Shown: piece by piece, positions 19,491 to 26,192 of the stretch | Layout: every line of letters starts with the position of its first letter | Numbering within the stretch: the stretch's first letter is position 1 | DNA from: an uncultured Collinsella sp. | GTDB taxonomy: Bacteria; Actinomycetota; Coriobacteriia; Coriobacteriales; Coriobacteriaceae | Assembly (NCBI GenBank): GCA_900547125.1 | Contig: URFU01000017.1 | Coordinates: 1 to 26,573 of the forward strand | DNA length: 26,573 nucleotides | Direction of reading: 5' to 3' | Made by a program: the position numbers and the translations under genes | Notes under the pieces: model-generated | Database searches by the model: none | What the model was told of the DNA's origin: nothing | What the model saw: only the letters and a program-made list of their open reading frames with translations

Positions 19491-20474
19491 CTAGTCTCCC
19501 GAGGCCTGGTTGCGGCCGGTGGCATAGTCGATCTGCACATGCGGCTGCAGGTTATAGCAGTACACGTGAAAGCAGAGGGTCTTGCCATGGTCCTCGACCG
19601 ATTGCGCCTCAAGGCGCACGCCACGGCAGACAAGTTCCTCTTCGTTATACATGGGCGTGACGCGGTAGAGCACGTGGTTGCCCGTTTCGCGGATGTAGTC
19701 GAGGATCTGTTCTTCAAACGGTAGCATGCCTGTCTCGTTGAGATAACGCGTGCCGGTGAGGAGATTTTTGCGGTTGGCGTTTTCGCCGCAGAGCGACCAG
19801 GCGATAAGGTGGCAGCGATTGTAGAGGCTCTGGCCTGGAATAAAGTCGTAGCGCTGCTGGTGCCAGCCGGCGGGGTGGATGCGCGAGATATCGCCGCGCT
19901 CGCCTTGACCAAGCGATTCGGGGCCCACGCAGGCGAGCGCTTTGCGGGTGCGGCCCAAGCTGTCGAGCTTGGAGAACTTCTTAAAGCAGCCCTCTTCTGT
20001 GGCGCGCTCGTATTCATCGAGTGTGAATGATGGCGTGCCGAGCGGGTGTGTGCTGTCGGCGCGCAGGGCAACATAGGGGTTACCCGCGTAGTCGGGAATA
20101 CTGCTGAGGTATACGCCGCGGGCGCGGTCGAGATCGGGGTTTTCGACCTCGTCGATAGGGGTGGCGGCACTGTCCGCGGAGGCGTCGTCATCGGTGTCGC
20201 TCGCGGCGGAATCGGAGTCATCGCCAGAGTCTTGGCTATTTTGAGAGTCCGAGGAGCTCGCTGTTCCCGATTCGAGTCGAGCGACCAGGTCTGCCTCGTC
20301 GTCGGTGCGGCTGGGACTCTCGCTTTGTTTTTCGGCCAGAGCCGCCGCCTGCTCATCGCTTTGCGGCGACAACAGCTTGGGCGCTCCGTCGAGCGACCCT
20401 GTGAACAGCGCAAACCCCAGCACCACGGCGGTGCCGATGGAAAGTACTTGCTTGTAGGCGGACTTGCGCGACAT
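19491..20474 (-). CDS. exported DNA/RNA non-specific endonuclease
   Basis: This is a 327-residue nuclease of the beta-beta-alpha metal (EndA/NucA) superfamily, probably surface-attached or secreted. Residues 1-30 form a signal or anchor segment (KQVLSIGTAVVLGFALF). Residues about 38-110 are a Ser/Asp/Ala-rich low-complexity linker. The catalytic domain follows: PAGWHQQRYDFIPG, then LYNRCHLIAWSLCGENANRKN with the general-base His 222 and metal-binding Asn, then LLTGTRYLNETGMLPFE and CYNLQPHVQIDYATG. These blocks match the Gram-positive EndA-like group used for DNA uptake or nutrient scavenging. The start ATG at 20474-20472 follows AGGAG by 5 bases. That ribosome site can be paired in a leader hairpin. 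No competence genes are nearby. Confidence 0.93.
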   Translation of the reverse strand: MSRKSAYKQVLSIGTAVVLGFALFTGSLDGAPKLLSPQSDEQAAALAEKQSESPSRTDDEADLVARLESGTASSSDSQNSQDSGDDSDSAASDTDDDASADSAATPIDEVENPDLDRARGVYLSSIPDYAGNPYVALRADSTHPLGTPSFTLDEYERATEEGCFKKFSKLDSLGRTRKALACVGPESLGQGERGDISRIHPAGWHQQRYDFIPGQSLYNRCHLIAWSLCGENANRKNLLTGTRYLNETGMLPFEEQILDYIRETGNHVLYRVTPMYNEEELVCRGVRLEAQSVEDHGKTLCFHVYCYNLQPHVQIDYATGRNQASGD

Positions 20475-20477
20475 TGA

Positions 20478-20522
20478 GGCTCCTGGATGGACGGTTGAGA
20501 GTCTACCAGTCTAGCAGGAGCC
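20478..20522 (-). promoter_or_regulatory. leader hairpin covering the nuclease ribosome site
   Basis: On the minus strand GGCTCCTG (20522-20515) is perfectly complementary to CAGGAGCC (20485-20478). The second element is the Shine-Dalgarno sequence of the nuclease gene. The loop is 29 bases. Directly upstream a second hairpin, CGGCAG/CTGCCG (20522-20541), overlaps the first arm by one base and could compete with it. This could switch translation, but it is only a pairing prediction. Confidence 0.45.
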
Positions 20523-20628
20523 GGCAGGGGCCGTTCTGCCGAACAAATACTCAAGATTTGGGATAGACGTTACTGATTCATTTGCCTCATATGGAGCTGC
20601 GGCGGTTAGGCGTGTGTGGCCACTCTGC

Positions 20629-20678
20629 ATTTCCCCAGATAAAACCTGCCAAAATAAACCTGTCCCTTTTCGGTGGGT
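20629..20678 (+). repeat. 50-bp dispersed repeat, copy A
   Basis: This copy begins ATTTCCCCAGATAAAACCTG and ends CCTGTCCCTTTTCGGTGGGT. It is 48/50 identical to copy B at 22715 and lies in the same orientation. ACCTGCC can pair with GGTGGGT and AAAA with TTTT, making a stem with CCTGTCCC in the loop. The two differences from copy B fall in the 3' stem arm, and the stem can still form with wobble pairs. Together with copy B it brackets the AlbA_2 gene. Confidence 0.9.
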
Positions 20679-20768
20679 TAATCGTGAGTTATTTCACCGC
20701 AGCTTAAGGCACGGTTAGGAAGTGTGCGCCTTAAAGAGTGGAGCCCATGATTAGAGAGGTCGCGCTCG

Positions 20769-20940
20769 TCTCTCTAAATGTCTCTCTAAAGAGAAAGCCA
20801 GTTAAAGAAATAACATTAGGCAATCTAGCGGTGAATTCGATACATCTTTCTAAATTTCTCTCTAAAATAAGGTGCTTATCTCTCTAAAGTTAGAGAGATA
20901 TACTATACTTTAGAGAGATAAATCTATCGTTTTAGAGAGA
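20769..20940 (+). promoter_or_regulatory. array of eight TCTCTCTAAA operator-like decamers with promoter
   Basis: Forward copies lie at 20769, 20781, 20845 (one mismatch), 20857 and 20879. Reverse copies (TTTAGAGAGA) lie at 20889 (one mismatch), 20909 and 20931. Spacings of 12 bases occur twice (20769/20781 and 20845/20857), and 22 bases twice (20857/20879 and 20909/20931). Copies 20879 and 20889 form an abutting inverted pair. A -10-like TATACT (20904-20909) sits between reverse copies, and the last copy abuts the start region of the downstream gene. This is the layout of cooperative autorepression, probably by the winged-helix protein encoded just downstream. The region is far more A/T-rich than its surroundings. 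Confidence 0.75.
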
Positions 20941-20944
20941 CGGA

Positions 20945-21307
20945 ATGCCAATGCTGCTGGATGAACCTCTTGGCCTTATCGTTGAGCGCCTTCGCAGGCG
21001 GGGGACTGATGACGCATCGGTAGAAGTTAAAGCCTGCACGAATAAATTGAGCGCAGACGTATGGGAGACAGTGAGCGCTTTTGCGAACACTGCGGGTGGG
21101 CTCATTATTTTGGGCCTAAACGAAGCCGAAGGGTTTGTTCCTTCGGCTAACTTTGCTATCGATAGGGTGCGCGATCAGTTTGTTTCGGGTATCGGAGACG
21201 GAGGCTCAGCAGCAGTGGTGACCCATGCGCCGCGGTACGAGCTTGATCGAGGCGAGGTCGACGGGCTCCAGGTGCTTCTGGAGCGCATCTTTGACCTTGA
21301 GCTATAA
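20945..21307 (+). CDS. N-terminal AlbA_2 fragment
   Basis: This is the part of the interrupted frame that would be made if the TAA is read as stop. It is 120 residues, holding most but not all of the AlbA_2 domain, and it ends at FDLEL before the conserved KP-Y-x-G-Y segment. The start ATG 20945 has only a weak purine-rich site (GAGAGACGGA) that overlaps the last decamer; ATG 20951 is an alternative. A stand-alone function is doubtful. Confidence 0.45.
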   Translation: MPMLLDEPLGLIVERLRRRGTDDASVEVKACTNKLSADVWETVSAFANTAGGLIILGLNEAEGFVPSANFAIDRVRDQFVSGIGDGGSAAVVTHAPRYELDRGEVDGLQVLLERIFDLEL

Positions 21308-21361
21308 GCGAAGCCTTGCTATAGCGGCGCGCGCGGCGTACAGAACGGTAGCTACAAGCGC

Positions 21362-22645
21362 GTGGATGATAAAGATATCAAGATGTCACCCGCTGAGCTA
21401 TATGAGCTGCAGAGTGCGTTGCTTCCGAGCGATGCAGACGGCACGGTGGTTTCGGAAGCAACAGTCGAGGATTTGGATCCAGATGTCGTGCGGTCTATTA
21501 TCGCAAATCGCCGGCTGCAGCCCCCCCGCGTTTTGCGCGGGGCCGATACGCTGGAAAAGCAGCTGGTCAGACTCAATATCACTACAAAGGATGGTGCGGT
21601 GAAGCTCGCAGGGCTTCTGTCGGCGGGAATTTACCCCCAGCAGTTCTATCCCAAACTCATGATCGATGTCGCCGTTCATTCCGATGTGGAAAAATCTGCA
21701 CCCGGGCAACCCCGGTTTATTGACCGCCAGTTGTGCGATGGCCCGATTCCGGCTTGCATCGAAGATGCCCTTGCCGCGATTGGACGGAACTTGCGCAAAG
21801 CGGCGATAGTGCAAGGCGCTGGTAGAAGGGAGGATTGGGAAGTTCCCCAGGAGGTTTTGCGCGAGGCCTTGGCAAATGCCTGCATCCATCGAGAATATTC
21901 GCCCATGTTTGTGGGGCAGGCCGTGAGTGTCGATATCTATCCAGACAGAATAGAGATCAAAAACCCCGGTGGGCTTTGGGGCGGAAAGACGGTGGACAAT
22001 CTTGCAGACGGGGAATCGCGCTGCCGAAACCCAAAGCTCATGAGCCTAATGGGGGCGACGCCGTTGGAGCATGCCGAGGGGGCCGTTGCAGAAAGCCAGG
22101 GATCTGGTATCCCGGCTATGATTCGCGAGATGGAGTCTCGTTCGCTTGGAAGGCCGAAATTTATCGTTAAGGCCGATTCGTTTACGGTGCTGCTTTCCCG
22201 GCACGGGGCGGACCTTGCTGAAAACCGCACGTGGATTCAGAGCCATGTGGGCACCGAGCTGACGGATCGCGAGGAAACATTGCTCATGTTTATGCGGGAG
22301 CATGGGTGCGTATGCGATGTTCAAAAAATACGAGAGGCCCTGAAGTGGGATTCGGATGACATTCGCCTGATCTGCGGGGATCTTGTCGATAAACATGTCC
22401 TGTCAAAATGTGGCAAAGACACGTTTGAGATTATCGATATGAGCAGAGAATCGTCAGCTTCGACAGCGGATAGGATCCTGGAGGCTCTCAGCGCCGAAGT
22501 GGATATGACGGCGCGAGAAATAGCGGTTGCATCGGGGGTCAAAATTTCGTCCGTCCGCTACCATCTGCCAAAAATGGCGGATAAAGGGCTCATCGAAGTA
22601 ATGGGCTCATCGACGAGCCGCAACCGCCGCTATCGGAAGAAGTAG
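21362..22645 (+). CDS. C-terminal HATPase_c_4 and winged-helix fragment
   Basis: This is the open segment after the TAA, 427 residues from a GTG with no visible ribosome site. It contains the last part of the AlbA_2 domain (KMSPAELYEL), the HATPase_c_4 ATP-binding region (REALANACIHREYS at 167-180, NPGGLWGG at 201-208) and a C-terminal winged helix (about 365-415). It would need reinitiation or read-through to be translated. Automated pipelines may report it as a separate ATP-binding protein. Confidence 0.5.
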   Translation: MDDKDIKMSPAELYELQSALLPSDADGTVVSEATVEDLDPDVVRSIIANRRLQPPRVLRGADTLEKQLVRLNITTKDGAVKLAGLLSAGIYPQQFYPKLMIDVAVHSDVEKSAPGQPRFIDRQLCDGPIPACIEDALAAIGRNLRKAAIVQGAGRREDWEVPQEVLREALANACIHREYSPMFVGQAVSVDIYPDRIEIKNPGGLWGGKTVDNLADGESRCRNPKLMSLMGATPLEHAEGAVAESQGSGIPAMIREMESRSLGRPKFIVKADSFTVLLSRHGADLAENRTWIQSHVGTELTDREETLLMFMREHGCVCDVQKIREALKWDSDDIRLICGDLVDKHVLSKCGKDTFEIIDMSRESSASTADRILEALSAEVDMTAREIAVASGVKISSVRYHLPKMADKGLIEVMGSSTSRNRRYRKK

Positions 22646-22714
22646 ATGCAGCCGAGTCGCCCCTCTTGTGTCTCTCGAAGTAGATGGGTGCTAGAGGGGC
22701 GACTGCCTCGCGAT

Positions 22715-22764
22715 ATTTCCCCAGATAAAACCTGCCAAAATAAACCTGTCCCTTTTTGGTAGGT
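22715..22764 (+). repeat. 50-bp dispersed repeat, copy B
   Basis: This is a direct repeat of copy A (48/50) lying 70 bases after the AlbA_2 gene. In this copy ACCTGCCAAAA and TTTTGGTAGGT form an 11-bp stem with one G-U pair. It sits in the 295-base gap between the AlbA_2 frame and larE, where I see no other gene. Confidence 0.9.
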
Positions 22765-22913
22765 CAGTTAACGCAGTCCAGGTTGAGCATATGCGAGCGA
22801 GCAGACCCCGGGTGCGGTAAGGTGACGTGAAACAAGCGGGCGCTGACCTTTTGGTCGCGCCCTTGAAGTTGAACGTCAGATTGCCGTGCCCGGAGCCTGC
22901 GCAGCGCCGAGCA

Positions 22914-22940
22914 GTTACGCCGTTTGTAAAACGGCGTAAC
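22914..22940. repeat. perfect 12-bp inverted repeat abutting the larE stop codon
   Basis: GTTACGCCGTTT and AAACGGCGTAAC are exact reverse complements around a GTA loop. The element ends one base before the larE stop codon on the minus strand. No T tract follows on that strand, so it is either a weak terminator or stability hairpin, or a protein-binding palindrome. Confidence 0.65.
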
Positions 22941-23819
22941 CTAAAGGTTCATGTTGCCGTGGATGTAGGGGGTGACCTCGGGGAAGATATGGCCGCAGCC
23001 CAGCTCGCGCAGCGCGGACTCGATAACGGCGGGCAGCGGGGTTTTGCCCTCGGCATCGACGGCGTTGCCACCGAGGGCAGCGATCTTGGCGACATCTGCG
23101 GGTGCGGCCTCGATATGCATGCAGCCGCAGATCAAACGCGCGCGTACCTGTGCCAGGTCAAGATCGTGCAGGTAATCCTCGCAGGTGCGGATTAAATCGA
23201 CCTTCTCGCGCGTAAGCTCCTCGCCCGTGGGGACGCGCGTGGCAAGACAGGCTCCCGCCGGCAGGTTCCAAACGGGATAGCCCCATGCGCGCAGCAGCTC
23301 GCGCTCTTCGTCCTTGGTAAAGCCGACCTCCATAAGAGGGGAGCGTACACCGAGCTCTTCTGCCGCGCGCATGCCAGGGCGGTAGTCACCGCGATCGCTT
23401 GCATTGCTGCCATCGATGACGGTGGGAAAGCCGAGTGACTTGGCGTGGTTCACGATGGCGGTAAAGCCGGCGTGCTTGCAGTGGTAGCAGCGATTGGCAT
23501 CGTTGCAGGCAACCTGGGGGAGCTGCAACTGGTCGACCGAAAGATTGAGTACGGGGAGCTTAAAATGCGGCTCCTCACTGGCTTGTCCGTCAACGGATCG
23601 CTCAAATGAAGCCTGCTCGGGCGTGCCGATGAGCGGCGTGGTGAGGTGAACGAGGAGGGTATTGGTAGGCATGATGCGGGCGCATACGGCGGCCAAAAAG
23701 CTGCTGTCGACGCCACCGGAAAAGCCGATGGCGACGCGTCCGTATGCCAAAAGCAACTGCTCGAGCGTCGCGAGTTTGTCCTGAAGCTCCTCTGCAGGTG
23801 CAGTAGTGTCTGAAAGCAT
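22941..23819 (-). CDS. larE: LarE-type ATP-dependent sacrificial sulfur transferase
   Basis: LarE adenylates the nickel-pincer cofactor precursor and gives it a sulfur atom from its own Cys, in the pathway that makes the cofactor of lactate racemase. This 292-residue protein has the PP-loop SGGVDSS (34-40), NRCYHCK (109-115), DGSNASDRGDYRPG (136-149) and RSPL (159-162). It also has PAGACLATRVPTG (187-199), in which Cys 191 corresponds to the sacrificial sulfur-donor Cys. The start is ATG 23819, and no strong ribosome site is obvious. No larA, larB or larC lies in the window, so it may serve an unlinked pathway or be one of the many stand-alone LarE homologues of unproven function. Confidence 0.92.
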   Translation of the reverse strand: MLSDTTAPAEELQDKLATLEQLLLAYGRVAIGFSGGVDSSFLAAVCARIMPTNTLLVHLTTPLIGTPEQASFERSVDGQASEEPHFKLPVLNLSVDQLQLPQVACNDANRCYHCKHAGFTAIVNHAKSLGFPTVIDGSNASDRGDYRPGMRAAEELGVRSPLMEVGFTKDEERELLRAWGYPVWNLPAGACLATRVPTGEELTREKVDLIRTCEDYLHDLDLAQVRARLICGCMHIEAAPADVAKIAALGGNAVDAEGKTPLPAVIESALRELGCGHIFPEVTPYIHGNMNL

Positions 23820-23986
23820 GAAACGATCCTTACCATTGAGTACTCGGTCGAAAACTATAATCCTACCGAGCTGCCTGCCATAAGACTTCCGCTTATGTAA
23901 CGAAAGTGCAATATGCTATATACGTTATATACAAGTTTGTAAAGTGCGGTAGAGTGGCAGTAATGCAATCCGGTGAGGGGGCCGAT

Positions 23987-24637
23987 ATGATCAAGGCTGT
24001 TATTTTTGACATGGACGGAACGCTGGTCGATACCGAGCGTTTAGGCATCAAGGCATGGAAGGCGGGCGCTGCCGAGCTGGGGATCGCGATTGATGATGCT
24101 CTGATCCATCAGTTTATCGGCCGCACGCTGCCCGATGTCATGGACATCCTTGATGAACATTACGGTAGTCGCGAAACCGCCGAGGCGATCTATGTCCGCC
24201 ACAAGGAGATTCGCGACGAGATAGTCAAGACCGAACTGGAGCTTAAGGCCGGCGCCGCCGAGTGTCTAGACGAGCTGCTGGCTGCGGGCTATCACGTGGG
24301 CCTTGCGACGTCGTCGCGCCACGTTACGGCGGAGCGCAACCTTAAGATGGTCGGCCTCTTTGACAAGTTTGAAACGGTGACCTGTGGCGAGGACGTCGTG
24401 CACGGCAAGCCCAACCCTGAGATGTACCTGCTTGCCTGCGAGCGCGCGGGCTTCGCTCCCGAGGAATGTGCCGTGGTCGAGGATTCGCGCAACGGCTGCG
24501 TCTCGGGCATCACGGCCGGCTGCCATGTCTTTGCCGTTCCCGATATCGTGCCGCTGCCGCAGGACGTGGTGGATGGCTGCGAGGACGTGCTCGATACGTT
24601 GTTCGATCTGACGGCGGCGGTCAAGGCCGTGCGCTAG
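23987..24637 (+). CDS. HAD-family hydrolase, beta-phosphoglucomutase-like
   Basis: This is a 216-residue haloacid-dehalogenase-superfamily phosphatase or mutase with a C1 helical cap. Motif I is FDMDGTLVDTE with nucleophile Asp 8 and acid/base Asp 10. Motif II Thr 108 lies in ATSSR, motif III Lys 141 in GKPNPE, and motif IV reads VEDSRNG (164-170). The substrate is probably a small sugar phosphate but cannot be assigned. I chose ATG 23987 because GAGGGGG lies a few bases upstream; a longer frame from 23906 has no support. It is divergent from larE across 167 bases that are A/T-rich and include TATAAT (23856-23861) and a CTCGGT/ACCGAG inverted repeat. Confidence 0.92.
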   Translation: MIKAVIFDMDGTLVDTERLGIKAWKAGAAELGIAIDDALIHQFIGRTLPDVMDILDEHYGSRETAEAIYVRHKEIRDEIVKTELELKAGAAECLDELLAAGYHVGLATSSRHVTAERNLKMVGLFDKFETVTCGEDVVHGKPNPEMYLLACERAGFAPEECAVVEDSRNGCVSGITAGCHVFAVPDIVPLPQDVVDGCEDVLDTLFDLTAAVKAVR

Positions 24638-24675
24638 ACAATTGCGGAGCTGAAACGAGCAATTGGCCGTCTTTG

Positions 24676-24725
24676 CGCTCAAGCAAAAGAGGTCCGGCAA
24701 TGGTCGGGCCTCTTTTGCTTGAGCG
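24676..24725. terminator. bidirectional terminator between HAD gene and lacI-type gene
   Basis: CGCTCAAGCAAAAGAGG (24676-24692) and its exact complement (24709-24725) form a 17-bp stem that continues inward with CCG/CGG. The AAAAGAGG/CCTCTTTT core gives a U tract on either strand, suiting two convergent genes. Confidence 0.85.
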
Positions 24726-24750
24726 GCGTTTTGGCATACTGGCCGACGTG

Positions 24751-25863
24751 CTATAGATACGCGCCGAGGTTGATGGCGGTGGCTTCGGCTTGGCTGCTCG
24801 CCTGGGTACTGGCGCGCTCCAAGAGGAACGGCCGCACGAGTTCCTGACGGTTGATGTCCTCGGCGGCTGTGACCGCAGTAACGGTTCTCGCTGCGGAACC
24901 AATGCGGATGTGCTTGGTTTTTGCCGGCGCCTTGTTCTCGATTTGCTCCATGAGCAGCTGGACACCCTTGCGGCCAATCTCGTAGCCCGGGGGTGCCACC
25001 GTGGTGAGGGGGACCGACCCGCTCCATGCAAGCGGGTTGCCGTCGCAGCCGGCCACGCGAACCTGTTCGGGGACGGAGATGCCTTTGTCGGTCAACGCCG
25101 AGATAACGCCCGAGGCCAATACATCGGTAAGGCCGATGACAAAATCGGGACGCTCGCCGGTAGAGCGCTCGGCAATCTGAGCGCCGATGCTGTAACCATC
25201 GGCAGCGGTATTCCATTCTCCGGCGTCAATGACCTCAATTTTGATATCGGGATGCAGGACGAGGGCCTTATGAATGCCAAGTACGCGCAGGGTGAGCTGC
25301 ATAAATGCCGCTCTGCCCACAACGGTGATATGGCGCGCGCCGCGGGTGATGGCGAGCTCGGCGATAATGCGCCCTTGCGCCTCGTTGTCGGCGGCCACGT
25401 AGTAACCGGGTTCGGAGCAGTGGATGTCCAGATGGACGATCGGCACGGGCATCTTGGTCATTGCGGGGTGCCAATCGGGGGACGCCATAGGCTGAACCAT
25501 GACGCCGGACATCTGCGTGCCCATAAAATAGCGCAGGTAGTGGTCCTCGAGGATGTCGTCGTTATCGGCGTTGGCGATGAGCAGGTCATAGCCGTGCTTG
25601 CGGGCCTCGTTATGGGCGCCGCTGGCAATTTGGAGCGAGAAGCCATGGTCGAGACGGGGGAGGACCAGGCCAAAGGACTTGGTGGCGCCGCCCGCGAGCT
25701 GACGAGCACTTTGGTTGGGCAGGTAGCCAAGGCGATTGATGGTCTCGTTGATGAGTTTGAGGGTCTCGGGGAGCAGCTTTTCGGGATGGTTGAGCGCGTT
25801 GGATACCGTGCCCAGCGAGACTCCTGCCTCGCGCGCGACGTCGCTGATTTTTACCTTTGCCAT
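24751..25863 (-). CDS. LacI-family transcriptional regulator
   Basis: This is a 370-residue DNA-binding repressor or activator. The N-terminal helix-turn-helix and hinge read VKISDVAREAGVSLGTVSNALNHPEKL (4-30) and GYLPNQSARQLAGG. The periplasmic-binding-like core follows (FGLVLPRLDHGF, GVMVQPMASPDW, RHITVVGRAAF, DFVIGLTDVLASGVISAL), ending with VRVAGCDGNPLAWSGSVPLTTVAPP. That arrangement suggests a small ligand such as a sugar or nucleoside. I chose ATG 25863 because AAAGGGG lies upstream; the longer frame adds 22 unrelated residues. Its target genes are not evident here, since neither flanking gene is an obvious sugar operon. Confidence 0.94.
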   Translation of the reverse strand: MAKVKISDVAREAGVSLGTVSNALNHPEKLLPETLKLINETINRLGYLPNQSARQLAGGATKSFGLVLPRLDHGFSLQIASGAHNEARKHGYDLLIANADNDDILEDHYLRYFMGTQMSGVMVQPMASPDWHPAMTKMPVPIVHLDIHCSEPGYYVAADNEAQGRIIAELAITRGARHITVVGRAAFMQLTLRVLGIHKALVLHPDIKIEVIDAGEWNTAADGYSIGAQIAERSTGERPDFVIGLTDVLASGVISALTDKGISVPEQVRVAGCDGNPLAWSGSVPLTTVAPPGYEIGRKGVQLLMEQIENKAPAKTKHIRIGSAARTVTAVTAAEDINRQELVRPFLLERASTQASSQAEATAINLGAYL

Positions 25864-25930
25864 AGCGGCCCCTTTGATGCGTTTCAAGTACGAGTCAGAT
25901 TGTAGCATCGCCTGTTCCCAGGGTGTCAAA

Positions 25931-25975
25931 ACCTACCAATTAGGGGCAGGTTTATTTTGGCAGGTTTTATCTGGG
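25931..25975 (-). repeat. dispersed repeat, copy C (inverted)
   Basis: Read on the minus strand, this matches copies A and B over 45 bases (42/45 with copy B). The stem ACCTGCCAA/TTGGTAGGT is kept, and the loop carries CCTGCCCC in place of CCTGTCCC. It lies upstream of the LacI-type gene, between it and glmS. Confidence 0.88.
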
Positions 25976-25995
25976 CAAACACCGTTGCCAGCGCG

Positions 25996-26030
25996 ACCAC
26001 CACAAAGGTGCCTGTCCCCATTGTGATGGT
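25996..26030 (+). repeat. second hairpin with CCTGTCCC loop
   Basis: ACCACCACAA and TTGTGATGGT pair in 9 of 10 positions, presenting AGGTGCCTGTCCCCA in the loop. It starts 21 bases after copy C, so the two hairpins form a tandem pair in the 329-base gap between lacI and glmS. Its stem differs from the other repeats, but the loop core is the same. Confidence 0.6.
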
Positions 26031-26058
26031 TTGGACCGGCTGGACGTGTGTGCATCGG

Positions 26059-26163
26059 GTGGTATCTAAGTTGAGATACCACTTCTGGTATATCAGCTTG
26101 CGTTTACGTGAGTACAATACTCGAACGTTATACGTCTCAGCGCCCGTCGTGCGTGGGCGTTTT
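26059..26163 (+). promoter_or_regulatory. glmS upstream region: palindrome, -10 box, short leader hairpin
   Basis: GTGGTATCT-AAGTTG-AGATACCAC (26059-26082) is a perfect 9-bp inverted repeat. TACAAT (26113-26118) is a likely -10 box, but no good -35 is visible at 17-18 bases. CGCCC/GGGCG (26141-26159) followed by TTTT resembles a small attenuator. The palindrome is placed where an upstream operator might sit. The leader of about 70 bases is too short for a glmS ribozyme. Confidence 0.4.
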
Positions 26164-26192
26164 GCAGTCACGCGAGCGAAGGGATTTATCCT

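Larger units (their letters stand above)
20945..22645 (+). pseudogene. AlbA_2 / HATPase_c_4 / winged-helix protein interrupted by TAA
   Basis: This is one reading frame of 567 codons with a single internal stop, TAA at 21305-21307 (codon 121). Before it, VEVKACTNK and VWETVSAFANTAGGLIILGLNE are the AlbA_2 (Schlafen AlbA) core. After the stop the same frame continues directly with KPCY, NGSYKRVDDKDIKMSP, the usual end of that domain. Next comes the HATPase_c_4 module: LREALANACIHREYS, VSVDIYPDRIEIKNPGGLWGG and AESQGSGIPAM. The C-terminus holds a winged helix (MTAREIAVASGVKISSVRYHLPKM). Such proteins are annotated as ATP-binding, RecG-like or transcriptional regulators. The continuity on both sides of the stop argues for a recent nonsense mutation or a sequencing error. 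GC content is lower than in the neighbours, and the repeat-flanked position suggests acquisition. Confidence 0.85.

Noticed and set aside
20747..20887. A 46-codon frame with a GGAG site upstream of the AlbA_2 gene
   Set aside because: Much of it is made of the operator decamers read as codons, and its codon use (CTA, TTA, ATA) is unlike the genome. A leader peptide cannot be excluded, but the repeats explain the sequence better.
20769..20940. CRISPR array
   Set aside because: Units are only 10 bases, occur in both orientations, have no spacers of equal length and no cas genes nearby.
26083..26192. glmS ribozyme/riboswitch
   Set aside because: The interval is too short and lacks the expected nested pseudoknot elements; the element is mainly known from Firmicutes.
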